A stretch of DNA of 64,000 nucleotides from Ureibacillus thermophilus (GTDB taxonomy: Bacteria > Bacillota > Bacilli > Bacillales_A > Planococcaceae). A program made the position numbers and the translations under genes. The notes under the pieces were generated by a model. That model saw only the letters and a list, made by a program, of their open reading frames with translations. It made no database searches and was not told the DNA's origin. Positions 18,164 to 27,092 of the stretch are shown here, one piece after another. Position 1 is the first letter of the stretch; each line of letters opens with the position of its first letter. The stretch spans positions 1,316,567-1,380,566 of the forward strand of contig NZ_CP036528.1 of the NCBI RefSeq assembly GCF_004331915.1, in the 5' to 3' direction.

Positions 18164-19138
18164 ATGTCAATCGAAACAACTATAACCATCTTAGCCATAT
18201 CCTTTCTTACTTCAGTGATATTGGGTCCGATATTCATACCAATACTAAGAAGATTAAAATTCGGCCAAAGCATTCGAACAGAAGGTCCAAAATCTCATAT
18301 GAAAAAAGCAGGTACACCAACGATGGGCGGAGTGATTTTCTTAATTTCTATTATCTTCACTACCATCATCGTTGGAAAAATATTCAATTTATTTACCACT
18401 CAATCTGTTGTCTTGCTTTTAGTATTAGTGGGTTTTGGCGTGATTGGACTATTGGATGACAGTATTAAAATTGTTTTTAAAAGAAATCTAGGGCTAACTT
18501 CCTTACAAAAATTAATTGGTCAAATTGTTATATCCATCTTAGCTTTCTTGCTATTGAGATTGGGTACTTTCGATACATCCATCAGCATCCCATTTAAGGA
18601 TTGGTCCATTGATTTAGGAATACTTTATGTAGCCTTTTTAATTTTTTGGCTCGTCGGTTTTTCTAATGCGGTCAATTTGACGGATGGGTTGGATGGATTG
18701 GTAGCCGGCACAGCATCCATTGCTTTTAGCGCCTTTGGAGTAATTGCGCTATTTAATGAACAAACTGATGTGGCAGTATTTACCTTTGCAGTAACAGGCG
18801 CATTATTAGGATTTTTAATCTTCAATGCAAATCCTGCAAAAGTATTTATGGGGGATACGGGATCTCTTGCATTGGGCGGTGCCCTTGGACTTGTATCCGT
18901 CATTGTGAAGGAAGAGTTGTTGCTTTTATTGATTGGGCTTGTTTTTGTGATTGAAACATTATCCGTCATTCTTCAAGTGGCAAGCTTTAAAATGCGCGGA
19001 AAACGCATATTTAAAATGGCGCCGATTCATCACCATTTTGAATTATCAGGATGGTCTGAAAGAAAAGTGGTTGGCGTATTTTGGACAATAGCTTTATTAG
19101 TTGCAATGATTGCTGTGATAGCGGAGGCATATTTATGA
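18164..19138 (+). CDS. mraY: phospho-N-acetylmuramoyl-pentapeptide transferase MraY
   Basis: Makes lipid I: moves phospho-MurNAc-pentapeptide from UDP to undecaprenyl phosphate at the cytoplasmic membrane. The 324-residue protein has about ten membrane helices and the family motifs KAGTPTMGGVIFL, GLLDDSIK (catalytic acidic residues), NLTDGLDGL, FMGDTGSLALGG and the histidine loop MAPIHHHFE. ATG at 18164 follows TGAGGGAG. The stop overlaps the murD start (ATGA). Confidence 0.98.
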   Translation: MSIETTITILAISFLTSVILGPIFIPILRRLKFGQSIRTEGPKSHMKKAGTPTMGGVIFLISIIFTTIIVGKIFNLFTTQSVVLLLVLVGFGVIGLLDDSIKIVFKRNLGLTSLQKLIGQIVISILAFLLLRLGTFDTSISIPFKDWSIDLGILYVAFLIFWLVGFSNAVNLTDGLDGLVAGTASIAFSAFGVIALFNEQTDVAVFTFAVTGALLGFLIFNANPAKVFMGDTGSLALGGALGLVSVIVKEELLLLLIGLVFVIETLSVILQVASFKMRGKRIFKMAPIHHHFELSGWSERKVVGVFWTIALLVAMIAVIAEAYL

Positions 19139-20487
19139 TTTATACAACACAATTTCAACATAAAAAAATTTTGGTTTTAGGCTTAGCAAAAAGCGGAGTG
19201 GCTGCATCGCTCCTACTACATAAGCTTGGGGCATTTGTGACAGTGAATGATGCAAAACCTTTTGATGAAAATCCCGATGCTCAATCTTTGCTGAAAAAGG
19301 GGATTACTGTCATTTGCGGCCGACATCCGGAAGATTTGCTAGATGAAGGATTTGAAATGGTTGTAAAAAATCCTGGCATTCCTTACACCAATCCCATTGT
19401 AAAAGAAGCCCTCTCACGAAATTTACCAGTCATTACGGAAATTGAGTTGGCTTATTTGATCAGCGAAGCACCGATGATCGGCATTACAGGAACAAATGGT
19501 AAAACAACTACAACAACATTAATTTTTGAAATGTTAAAAAGAAGCGGCCGTCATCCAAAAATTGCGGGCAATATCGGAACGGTAGCTTGCACTGTTGCGG
19601 AAGAGGCTACAAAAGATGAAGTAATTGTAACGGAATTATCATCATTTCAATTGATGGGCATTATTCAATTTAAACCTAAAATTGCCGTGCTAACCAATTT
19701 ATATGATGCTCATTTAGATTATCACGGCACTTTTGAGGAATATGCGAAAGCGAAATTTGGAATTACGAAAAATCAAACGGAAGAGGATTATTTAATCTTT
19801 AATCAAGATCAAGAGGTCGTTGTCGAATGGGCGAAAGCATCGCGGGCAAAAAAAATTCCTTTCAGCATTCAAGGCCGCATGGAAGAAGGGATTAGCGCCG
19901 ATGATTCAACCATTTACTGGCAAGGTGAAACGTTTATTGACCGGGAAATAATTGCTTTGCCAGGCAAGCACAATTTGCAAAATATTTTAGCAGCCATTGC
20001 TGCTTGCCTCACATATGGATGCGACAAGTTGGCAATTGAAGAAGTATTAAAAACCTTCTCCGGCGTCCGCCATCGCACTCAATTTGTCCGTGAGTGGAAA
20101 GGAAGAAAAATTTACAACGATTCGAAGGCAACAAATTGTTTAGCAACAAAAGTAGCGCTTGAAGCATTTCAACAGCCAATCATATTAATTGCGGGGGGAC
20201 TAGAACGAGGACATTCCTTCGAAGAATTGCGGGAAGCAATGAAAAATGTTAAAGCTGTTGTGGCAATGGGTGAAACGAAAAATCGTTTTATCGAATTTGC
20301 AAAGTCTTGCAATGTAAAAGAATGTGTAATTGCTGCCGATATTGCTGAGGCTGTTGAAAAGGCTGCAGAACTTTCCGAAAGCGGAGACGTTATTTTATTA
20401 TCGCCGGCTTGTGCCAGCTGGGATCAATATAAAAACTTTGAAGTTCGAGGGGATTTATTTATTGAGGCGGCAATGAAACTTTCTTAA
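19135..20487 (+). CDS. murD: UDP-N-acetylmuramoyl-L-alanine--D-glutamate ligase
   Basis: ATP-dependent addition of D-glutamate to UDP-MurNAc-L-Ala in cytoplasmic peptidoglycan precursor synthesis. The 450-residue protein has an N-terminal UDP-binding Rossmann fold (VLGLAKSGVAASLLL), the ATP loop GITGTNGKTTTT, and the Mur-ligase motifs LPGKHNLQN and YNDSKATN. The ATG at 19135 overlaps the mraY stop and lies behind GCGGAGG; an upstream frame extension is not homologous. Confidence 0.97.
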   Translation: MIYTTQFQHKKILVLGLAKSGVAASLLLHKLGAFVTVNDAKPFDENPDAQSLLKKGITVICGRHPEDLLDEGFEMVVKNPGIPYTNPIVKEALSRNLPVITEIELAYLISEAPMIGITGTNGKTTTTTLIFEMLKRSGRHPKIAGNIGTVACTVAEEATKDEVIVTELSSFQLMGIIQFKPKIAVLTNLYDAHLDYHGTFEEYAKAKFGITKNQTEEDYLIFNQDQEVVVEWAKASRAKKIPFSIQGRMEEGISADDSTIYWQGETFIDREIIALPGKHNLQNILAAIAACLTYGCDKLAIEEVLKTFSGVRHRTQFVREWKGRKIYNDSKATNCLATKVALEAFQQPIILIAGGLERGHSFEELREAMKNVKAVVAMGETKNRFIEFAKSCNVKECVIAADIAEAVEKAAELSESGDVILLSPACASWDQYKNFEVRGDLFIEAAMKLS

Positions 20488-20515
20488 TGGTGGAATGAAA
20501 AAATATTAAGAAAGG

Positions 20516-21604
20516 ATGCCTTCACTGAAATTTACGTATAAAAGGCTGTTTATACTTTCTGCATTTACACTGTCCGTTGTCGGTATCATTTTCATTTATT
20601 CGGCGGGTACATATTGGAGTGCGATTCATTACAAAGGAGAAATTCCTTTTTACATTAAACAATCCATTTACCTTTTACTTGCGCTTATAGTCTTTTATAT
20701 CGTCTCCAATATGTCCATTTTTCACCTTGAAAAAACGTGGATTAGCTTATATATATTTTCTCTGTTCTTGCTTGTCCTTGTGTTAATTCCAGGAATCGGC
20801 CTTGAGCGGAACGGCTCTCAAAGCTGGATCGGAATCGGGCCATTAACTGTACAGCCTGCCGAGTTAGTGAAAATTACGACTTTAATGGTTTTAAGCTTTT
20901 TGCTTAGCAAGGTGCTTAGCGGTGAGCGGATTGTCCGCCTCCAGCATTTCCTCATTATCATTATTCCAAGCGCTCTAATTATGTTGCAGCCTGATTTTGG
21001 TTCTGTGTTTATATTAGTTATCTCCTCATTTATTTTGTTATTTATTGCAAGATATCCAATCAAACTTTATGTGGCTATTATTGTTATTGGCGTGATTGGA
21101 TTAGTCGGACTTATTGCAGCTGCACCTTATCGGTTAAAGCGGATTGAAGCCTTCATCGATCCTTGGCAAGATCCGTTAGGCAGCGGTTTCCAGGCGGTGC
21201 AGTCGCTCTTAGCCATTGGTCCTGCCGGATTGCTCGGACATGGCTTTCAGCAAAGCAGACAAAAGTTTTTATATTTACCGGAGCCGCAAAACGATTTTAT
21301 CTTTTCCATTATTTTGGAGGAAATCGGATTTGTAGGCGGTTGTTTTCTCATCGCCCTGTTTTGTCTATTCATCTATTCAGGAATGGGTTTAGCTTTGCAG
21401 GCAACGAGAAGTTCGGATTTTTTCGCTATCAGCTCCCTTGTTGCTATGATCGGCTTCCAAGCAGCATTAAATATTGGCGTTGTGATTGGGCTGATTCCTG
21501 TAACAGGTGTGACGTTGCCGTTTATTAGTTATGGCGGCACATCGCTCATGATTATATGGTTTGTTGTTGGCGTCATTGTAGCTATTTCAAATCGAACCAC
21601 ATAA
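20516..21604 (+). CDS. spoVE: SEDS-family peptidoglycan polymerase SpoVE (FtsW-like)
   Basis: Shape-elongation-division-sporulation glycosyltransferase acting on lipid II in the membrane; in B. subtilis the copy at this place is SpoVE, the cortex partner of SpoVD. The 362-residue protein has about ten membrane helices and the motifs NGSQSWIGIGPLTVQPAE, QPDFGSVF, PYRLKRIEAFIDPWQDP, SRQKFLYLPEPQNDFIFS and PFISYGGTS. The start is doubtful: AAGAAAGG abuts the ATG at 20516, too close for normal use. Whether it serves vegetative division as well depends on whether another ftsW exists elsewhere. murG and murB, which normally follow, are absent. Confidence 0.9.
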   Translation: MPSLKFTYKRLFILSAFTLSVVGIIFIYSAGTYWSAIHYKGEIPFYIKQSIYLLLALIVFYIVSNMSIFHLEKTWISLYIFSLFLLVLVLIPGIGLERNGSQSWIGIGPLTVQPAELVKITTLMVLSFLLSKVLSGERIVRLQHFLIIIIPSALIMLQPDFGSVFILVISSFILLFIARYPIKLYVAIIVIGVIGLVGLIAAAPYRLKRIEAFIDPWQDPLGSGFQAVQSLLAIGPAGLLGHGFQQSRQKFLYLPEPQNDFIFSIILEEIGFVGGCFLIALFCLFIYSGMGLALQATRSSDFFAISSLVAMIGFQAALNIGVVIGLIPVTGVTLPFISYGGTSLMIIWFVVGVIVAISNRTT

Positions 21605-21623
21605 TTGGAAAGGAGGAGTAAAA

Positions 21624-22454
21624 ATGGATAAAGTCATTGATATTGAAGAACGCATTCCCACCTTAAAGAAGAAAAGAAGAAGAAGAACAAACACAAAGTT
21701 TGTCGTGATGATATCCCTATTTTTAGTCTTGTTATTTTTACTCCTTTATTTCCAATCATCTTACAGCGATATTCAAAAAATTACCGTGCATGGAGCGAAG
21801 TTGGTAAAAGAAGATTATTATATCGAAAAGTCCGGACTTCAAATAGGCGATTCAATGTGGGGATTCAAAGTTCTCGACATTGAAAAAAAATTGCAAGAGG
21901 ATTGGGTTAAAGATGTGACCGTAAAAAGAAAGTGGCTTACAACTGTAGAAATACAAGTGAAAGAATACCGAAAAGTTGCCTATATATTTGAAGATCATCA
22001 TTTCTACCCAATATTGGAAAATGGGGTTGTCTATAAATCATCGGAGAAAATTGACCCTACCATTGATGCACCTATTTTTTTAAACTTTGATGATGAAGAG
22101 TTGAGAAAAAAGGTTTTGAAAGAATTGGCGGAACTGGATGATGAGGTGTTGGCGCTCATTTCTCAAATCAATTTAAATGCAACAGAATCGGATCCGTATT
22201 CGATTACATTATTTATGAATGACGGGTTTGAAGTTAGAGCGGAAATCAACACCCTTGCAGAAAAAATGAAATATTACCCAGCGATTGTTGCGCAAATTGA
22301 AAATGCGGAGGAAAACGGAAAAGGTATCATTGATATTGAAGTTGGTTCTTATTTCAAACCTTATTCTGAAGTATATAAGACCATAGATATCAATGCAGAA
22401 TCCGACCATGAACCGGACGAACAGGATGTGGAAGATGATGAATCAACTCCATAA
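21624..22454 (+). CDS. divIB: cell division protein DivIB/FtsQ
   Basis: Bitopic divisome protein that works with FtsL and DivIC. The 276-residue protein has a basic cytoplasmic N-terminus (KKKRRRRTNTK), one membrane segment (about 27-45), a POTRA domain beginning near ITVHGAKLVKEDYYIEKSG, and the FtsQ/DivIB beta domain, ending in an acidic tail. ATG at 21624 follows AAAGGAGGAG. The next gene starts inside its last codons, pointing to coupled translation. Confidence 0.93.
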   Translation: MDKVIDIEERIPTLKKKRRRRTNTKFVVMISLFLVLLFLLLYFQSSYSDIQKITVHGAKLVKEDYYIEKSGLQIGDSMWGFKVLDIEKKLQEDWVKDVTVKRKWLTTVEIQVKEYRKVAYIFEDHHFYPILENGVVYKSSEKIDPTIDAPIFLNFDDEELRKKVLKELAELDDEVLALISQINLNATESDPYSITLFMNDGFEVRAEINTLAEKMKYYPAIVAQIENAEENGKGIIDIEVGSYFKPYSEVYKTIDINAESDHEPDEQDVEDDESTP

Positions 22455-23133
22455 TCGAAAACAAAATAAATTTTCAAAAAGACGTTTTATTTTCCTGTTA
22501 GTTTGCATCGTGACCGGTTTCATCATCGGTTATGCCTATAACTTGGCAAAGGATCATAAAAAGCTGGATTCAAGCGCTTTGGATCAAGAGGATAATTACC
22601 GGACGGAACTTATTGAGCAGCAAGAGAAAACCAAAGAATTGATGGACGAGCTGAATGAATTGAAAGAACAAATTAGCAAATATGAAAAATCTTTTACAGA
22701 AAATGAAAATGATTACAAAGAACTGGCAGAAGAAGCTGAAAAATTAAGATTAATGCTCGGTGAATTGCCCGCCCATGGAGAGGGGATTAAAGTCACTTTA
22801 AAAGATGGAGCTTATAATCCGAAATCCACCAATCCGAATGATTATATTGTTCATGAAAGCCATATCTTTCTTGTCATCAATGAGTTAAAGATTTCAGGTG
22901 CAGAAGCCATTTCAATTAATGGCCATCGCTTAAAACCAAATTCTTATATCCATTGCAACGGCCCTGTCATTACAATAGATGGAAAACAATATCCTGCTCC
23001 ATTTGAAATTGAAGCAATTGGAAACTCTCAAACTTTAATTTCTTCATTAAAAATTCCAGGAGGAGTTTTTGATCAATTATTAAATGATTCAATCGTAATA
23101 GCGATTCAAGCGATGGACGATATCAAAATGTAA
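22435..23133 (+). CDS. ylxW: DUF881 family protein (YlxW-like)
   Basis: A 232-residue membrane-anchored extracytoplasmic protein: basic N-terminus, one membrane segment (about 17-37), a long coiled coil (about 45-115) and a C-terminal DUF881 domain with GEGIKVTLKDG and NELKISGAEAISINGHRL. Function unknown; the family clusters with division genes in Gram-positives. The start is at ATG 22435 or 22438, overlapping divIB by 20 bases, behind AGGATGTGG. The next gene is a paralogue. Confidence 0.88.
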   Translation: MMNQLHNRKQNKFSKRRFIFLLVCIVTGFIIGYAYNLAKDHKKLDSSALDQEDNYRTELIEQQEKTKELMDELNELKEQISKYEKSFTENENDYKELAEEAEKLRLMLGELPAHGEGIKVTLKDGAYNPKSTNPNDYIVHESHIFLVINELKISGAEAISINGHRLKPNSYIHCNGPVITIDGKQYPAPFEIEAIGNSQTLISSLKIPGGVFDQLLNDSIVIAIQAMDDIKM

Positions 23134-23147
23134 AAGGGGGCAGGTAG

Positions 23148-23864
23148 GTGGAGAAAAATGTAGTCATACGAATTACCATCATTTCATTTATTGTAGGGTT
23201 CATGATTGCCATTCAATATAACACTGTAAAAAAACCTGAATTGAGAGATACAAGAGACATTTGGGAAATTCGCCAAGAATTAAGCGAAGAAAAAAAAAGG
23301 CATTCAGAACTGTTAGATGAAATTGCTTCCTTGAAAAAAATTAAATCGGAATATGAAAATAATAACAATGAAGAACTGGGAGAAGTTTTACAGTCAACGG
23401 TTGAAGATTTAAGAAAGCGAGCAGGGCTCACTAAAGTAACAGGTCCAGGAGTACATTTAAATATTCAACCTGCAGAGGAATTAATCCTCAGCGGCTATAA
23501 AGTGGAGCCAATTTCCCCAGACCTTTTAATACGACTTGTCAATGAAATTTACCGTTATAATGGCTTATACATTGAAATTGATGGACAAAGGGTTGTTCAT
23601 ATAACAGCTATAAGGGATATTAATGGAAAGACGACAGTCAATAGTGTGCCAATCAGCAATTCGAATGTAGATATCTATATCATTACAGAAACCTTTGAAA
23701 AAGCTGAGAAACTTCACAGCTATTTATATGCATCCACTTTTCAAGATGACTTTTATATTGATAATCTAAAACTAACTATTTCTCCAGCAAAAGAAGAGAT
23801 TACAATCGACGCTTATGATGGAGAATTGACAAATACCTATTTGTTGAAAAGTGAAGGGGATTAA
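23148..23864 (+). CDS. ylxX: DUF881 family protein (YlxX-like)
   Basis: A 238-residue paralogue of the preceding gene with the same layout: one N-terminal membrane segment (about 6-24), coiled coil (about 35-85) and DUF881 domain containing TKVTGPGVHLNIQPAEE and VNEIYRYNGLYIEIDGQRV. Starts with GTG at 23148 behind AAAGGGGGCAGG. Function unknown. The pair ylxW-ylxX followed by sbp is the conserved arrangement before ftsA in Bacillales. Confidence 0.88.
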   Translation: MEKNVVIRITIISFIVGFMIAIQYNTVKKPELRDTRDIWEIRQELSEEKKRHSELLDEIASLKKIKSEYENNNNEELGEVLQSTVEDLRKRAGLTKVTGPGVHLNIQPAEELILSGYKVEPISPDLLIRLVNEIYRYNGLYIEIDGQRVVHITAIRDINGKTTVNSVPISNSNVDIYIITETFEKAEKLHSYLYASTFQDDFYIDNLKLTISPAKEEITIDAYDGELTNTYLLKSEGD

Positions 23865-23867
23865 AAA

Positions 23868-24236
23868 ATGTGGCTACCATTTCTAGGATTAATTTTAGGA
23901 TTAACTTTAGGGCTCTTGACGGATATCCAAATTCCATCCGTATATGAAAATTACTTATCAATTGCTGTTTTGGCTGCCCTTGATACTATTGTGGGAGGAA
24001 TGCGAGCCCATTTGCAGCAAGTTTATGATGATAAAGTATTTATAACTGGTTTTTTCTTTAATATTGCCCTTGCCATTGGACTTGCTTTTTTAGGTGTCCA
24101 TTTAGGAGTCGACTTGTATTTGGCCGCCATTTTTGCTTTCGGTGTGAGACTTTTTCAAAATATTGCTATCATTCGACGAATTTTGATACAAAAGTGGGAA
24201 GACAGACATATAAAAAAAGATGAAAAAACTGTATAA
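23868..24236 (+). CDS. sbp: small basic protein Sbp (DUF1290)
   Basis: A 122-residue membrane protein with three to four hydrophobic helices, starting MWLPFLGLILGLTLGLL and containing the conserved SIAVLAALDTIVGGMRAHLQ and the basic end of the last helix. The DUF1290 family is conserved upstream of ftsAZ; function unknown. Three bases separate it from ylxX. It is probably the last gene read from the upstream promoter before ftsA. Confidence 0.93.
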   Translation: MWLPFLGLILGLTLGLLTDIQIPSVYENYLSIAVLAALDTIVGGMRAHLQQVYDDKVFITGFFFNIALAIGLAFLGVHLGVDLYLAAIFAFGVRLFQNIAIIRRILIQKWEDRHIKKDEKTV

Positions 24237-24341
24237 TAGCAGTAAAATTTATTATGTATAATGTTATAGAAGAATTTACTGACACATATATAATATTCTA
24301 AAATAGAATGAGTGAGTAGCATTCGAAGGAGGTGCGGTGGA

Positions 24342-25634
24342 ATGAATCATCAAAACATATATATATCACTTGACATAGGTTCCTCTTCAATAAAAGTACT
24401 AATTGGCGATGTTACAGATGGCCAGTTGCATGTCATAGGAGTAGGAAACACAAAAACTAATGGAGTAAAAAAAGGCACAATTGTTGATATAGATGCAACC
24501 GTTCAATCCATTAAAAAAGCAGTAGAACAAGCAGAGCGAATGACAGGAATTCAAATTAGAGAAGTTGTTTTAGGCATTCCAGCAAATCAAACAGTATTGC
24601 AGCCGGTAAAAGGTGTTGTGGCTGTAAACAGCGAAAATCGTGAAATTACAGATGATGATTTAGATCGAGTGTTTGAATCTGCTCAAGTGATGTCGATACC
24701 ACCGGAGAGGGAACTGGTCAACATTATACCAAAACAATTTATTGTTGATAATTTGGATGAAATTAAAGACCCTCGAGGTATGATTGGTATACGACTGGAA
24801 ATGGATGCCACGATGATAACCACATCCCGCACTTTATTGCATAATGTTTTAAGATGTGTTGAACGGGCGGGGCTTAATATAAAAGAAATCTATTTGCAGC
24901 CTCTTGCAGCAGGATATTTTGCATTAACGGAAGACGAAAAAAATCAAGGCACGGCATTTATTGATATTGGCGGCGGTTCAACCACGATTGCAGTTTTTGA
25001 AGATGGCTTGTTGACGCATACCGGCGTTGTACCAGTCGGAGGAGAACATATTACAAAAGATTTGTCCATCATATTAAAAACCCCTACTGAACAAGCCGAA
25101 AAAATTAAAAGAGAGTATGGACATGCCTTTTATGAAGATGCTTCGGATGATGAAGTGTTTGAAGTCCCAGTAGTAGGGACAGATGCAACGGAAGAATACA
25201 GCCAAAAATTTATATCCGAAATTATTTGTTCTCGTTTAGAAGAAATGTTCGACCTGGTGTTGGATGAATTAGCCCGCTTAGGTGTTCGGGATTTACCGGG
25301 AGGAATTGTCATTTCAGGTGGTGTAGCTTCATTAGAAGGAATTGCACAACTTGCTCGCCAAGTCATGCAAACCCGCGTCAGAATTTATATACCGGATTAT
25401 ATCGGAGTCAGAGATCCGTCTTATACGACTGCTGTTGGTTTAATTCGATATGCGCATATGGAAGATGAGTTTTTTGGAAGAAGCCCAGCTTCTAAAGCAC
25501 CTGTTTATCAAGCGGTAGGTTCAGTTACTACTCCTCCTAAAAAGCAATCTCATGCATCTGAAAGAACTGATAATGAATATAAAACAAGTGTTTTTGATAA
25601 AGCAAAAAGGTTATTTGATAAATTTTTTGAATAG
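24342..25634 (+). CDS. ftsA: cell division protein FtsA
   Basis: Actin-like ATPase that tethers FtsZ filaments to the membrane. The 430-residue protein has the phosphate-binding motifs DIGSSSIKVLIGD and FIDIGGGSTTIAVF, the FtsA-specific 1C subdomain in between, and a C-terminal amphipathic membrane-binding helix (VFDKAKRLFDKFFE). ATG at 24342 follows the strong AAGGAGGTG at 24326-24334; the frame is open ten codons further but without homology. A 105-base A+T-rich gap before it contains TATAAT sequences (24257, 24289), so a local promoter is possible though no good -35 was seen. Confidence 0.97.
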   Translation: MNHQNIYISLDIGSSSIKVLIGDVTDGQLHVIGVGNTKTNGVKKGTIVDIDATVQSIKKAVEQAERMTGIQIREVVLGIPANQTVLQPVKGVVAVNSENREITDDDLDRVFESAQVMSIPPERELVNIIPKQFIVDNLDEIKDPRGMIGIRLEMDATMITTSRTLLHNVLRCVERAGLNIKEIYLQPLAAGYFALTEDEKNQGTAFIDIGGGSTTIAVFEDGLLTHTGVVPVGGEHITKDLSIILKTPTEQAEKIKREYGHAFYEDASDDEVFEVPVVGTDATEEYSQKFISEIICSRLEEMFDLVLDELARLGVRDLPGGIVISGGVASLEGIAQLARQVMQTRVRIYIPDYIGVRDPSYTTAVGLIRYAHMEDEFFGRSPASKAPVYQAVGSVTTPPKKQSHASERTDNEYKTSVFDKAKRLFDKFFE

Positions 25635-25682
25635 TGGAAAAGAAAATCTAAAATTTAGACTAGTGTGGCAGGAGGAGAAAGA

Positions 25683-26837
25683 ATGTTAGAATTTGATACG
25701 AATATTGACCAACTAGCCAAAATAAAAGTAATTGGTGTTGGCGGTGGTGGAAATAATGCGGTTAATCGAATGATTGAACACGGTGTTCAAGGTGTTGAAT
25801 TTATTGCTGTCAATACAGATGCGCAAGCTTTAAATCTATCAAAAGCTGAAATAAAGTTGCAGATTGGTAGTAAACTGACACGTGGATTAGGTGCAGGGGC
25901 AAATCCAGAAATCGGAAAGAAGGCTGCAGAAGAAAGCAGAGAACAAATTGAAGAAGTTGTACGCGGAGCCGATATGGTGTTTGTCACTGCAGGAATGGGT
26001 GGAGGAACTGGAACTGGTGCCGCACCAATTATTTCACAAATTGCTAAAGATTTAGGAGCTTTAACTGTTGGGGTAGTTACACGTCCGTTTTCCTTTGAAG
26101 GAAAAAAGAGACAGACACAGGCAATCAATGGAATTGCAGCGATGAAAGAAGCAGTGGACACGTTAATTGTTATTCCGAATGATAAACTGCTGCAAATCGT
26201 TGATAAAAGCACTCCGATGCTTGAAGCTTTCCGAGAAGCGGATAACGTACTTCGCCAAGGTGTGCAAGGAATTTCTGACTTAATCGCGACGCCAGGTCTC
26301 ATCAACTTAGACTTTGCAGATGTTAAAACAATTATGTCCAATAAAGGTTCAGCATTGATGGGTATCGGTATTGCTTCCGGCGAAAACCGGGCAACGGAGG
26401 CAGCGAAAAAAGCGATTTCCAGCCCGCTTCTTGAAACTTCTATTGATGGAGCAAAAGGCGTCATCATGAACATCACAGGCGGAACAAATTTAAGCTTGTT
26501 TGAAGTTCAAGAGGCTGCGGATATTGTTGCATCTGCTTCTGATGAAGAAGTTAATATGATTTTTGGTTCCGTTATTAATGAAAACTTAAATGACGAAATC
26601 ATTGTAACGGTCATTGCAACTGGCTTTGATGATGCTGCACCTCAAACAATTCAAAGTGCAAGACCATCAATAAATGTGCGAAATTCACAAATGAACTCCA
26701 TACCACAACAGCAACCTCCAGTGCGTGAACGAAATGTGGAACCGCAGCAGCAACAGGATTATTATCGAAACCAACAACAAGAAGATCTTTTAGATATTCC
26801 GACATTTTTAAGAAATCGTCGAAATCGAAATCAATAA
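25683..26837 (+). CDS. ftsZ: cell division GTPase FtsZ
   Basis: Tubulin homologue that forms the Z-ring. The 384-residue protein starts [20 protein letters not shown] and has the tubulin signature [14 protein letters not shown]-binding and T7 loop segments, a glutamine-rich variable linker and the conserved C-terminal peptide [12 protein letters not shown] that binds FtsA and SepF. ATG at 25683 is preferred over an upstream in-frame start because AGGAGGAGA precedes it. A terminator follows, closing the dcw cluster. Confidence 0.99.
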   Translation: MLEFDTNIDQLAKIKVIGVGGGGNNAVNRMIEHGVQGVEFIAVNTDAQALNLSKAEIKLQIGSKLTRGLGAGANPEIGKKAAEESREQIEEVVRGADMVFVTAGMGGGTGTGAAPIISQIAKDLGALTVGVVTRPFSFEGKKRQTQAINGIAAMKEAVDTLIVIPNDKLLQIVDKSTPMLEAFREADNVLRQGVQGISDLIATPGLINLDFADVKTIMSNKGSALMGIGIASGENRATEAAKKAISSPLLETSIDGAKGVIMNITGGTNLSLFEVQEAADIVASASDEEVNMIFGSVINENLNDEIIVTVIATGFDDAAPQTIQSARPSINVRNSQMNSIPQQQPPVRERNVEPQQQQDYYRNQQQEDLLDIPTFLRNRRNRNQ

Positions 26838-26929
26838 CATTCATCATTCAATGGAAATAGTGTTACAAAATAACAAAAAAATCGACAATTCTCAAATTTG
26901 ACTTTACAATATTATGTAAAAATGACATA

Positions 26930-26977
26930 AAGAAACTATCTGGAATAAGAATTTATTTCTAGATAGTTTCTTTTTTA
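26930..26977 (+). terminator. terminator after ftsZ
   Basis: Twelve-base stem AAGAAACTATCT (26930-26941) / AGATAGTTTCTT (26961-26972) followed by TTTT. It separates the division cluster from the sporulation operon. Confidence 0.9.
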
Positions 26978-27037
26978 TGCATAATTTCCCGCTCTATGCA
27001 ATATTTTGTCAATAAAAACTCCGGTTTTGCTACGATG

Positions 27038-27069
27038 TTTTGACATTTTCTACATAGGGATAGTGTTAA
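27038..27069 (+). promoter_or_regulatory. candidate spoIIG promoter with overlapping Spo0A-box
   Basis: TTTGACA at 27039-27045 matches the inverted 0A box (TTCGACA) in six of seven bases and overlaps a -35 TTGACA. A further TTGTCAA lies at 27006. No good -10 is present at 17 bases; TGTTAA is 18 bases away. The spoIIG promoter of B. subtilis is likewise Spo0A-dependent with abnormal spacing. Confidence 0.45.
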
Positions 27070-27092
27070 TCTATCAATAGGAGGACGCTAAA

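Noticed and set aside
24237-24341. Promoter of ftsA with TATAAT at 24257 and 24289
   Set aside because: Two good -10 sequences but no acceptable -35 or sigma-H pattern at suitable spacing in this A+T-rich gap; left as a remark under ftsA.
25787-26476. Long 229-codon ORF antisense to ftsZ
   Set aside because: A mirror of the strongly conserved ftsZ coding frame; low-complexity Ala/Pro/Ser composition and no ribosome site.
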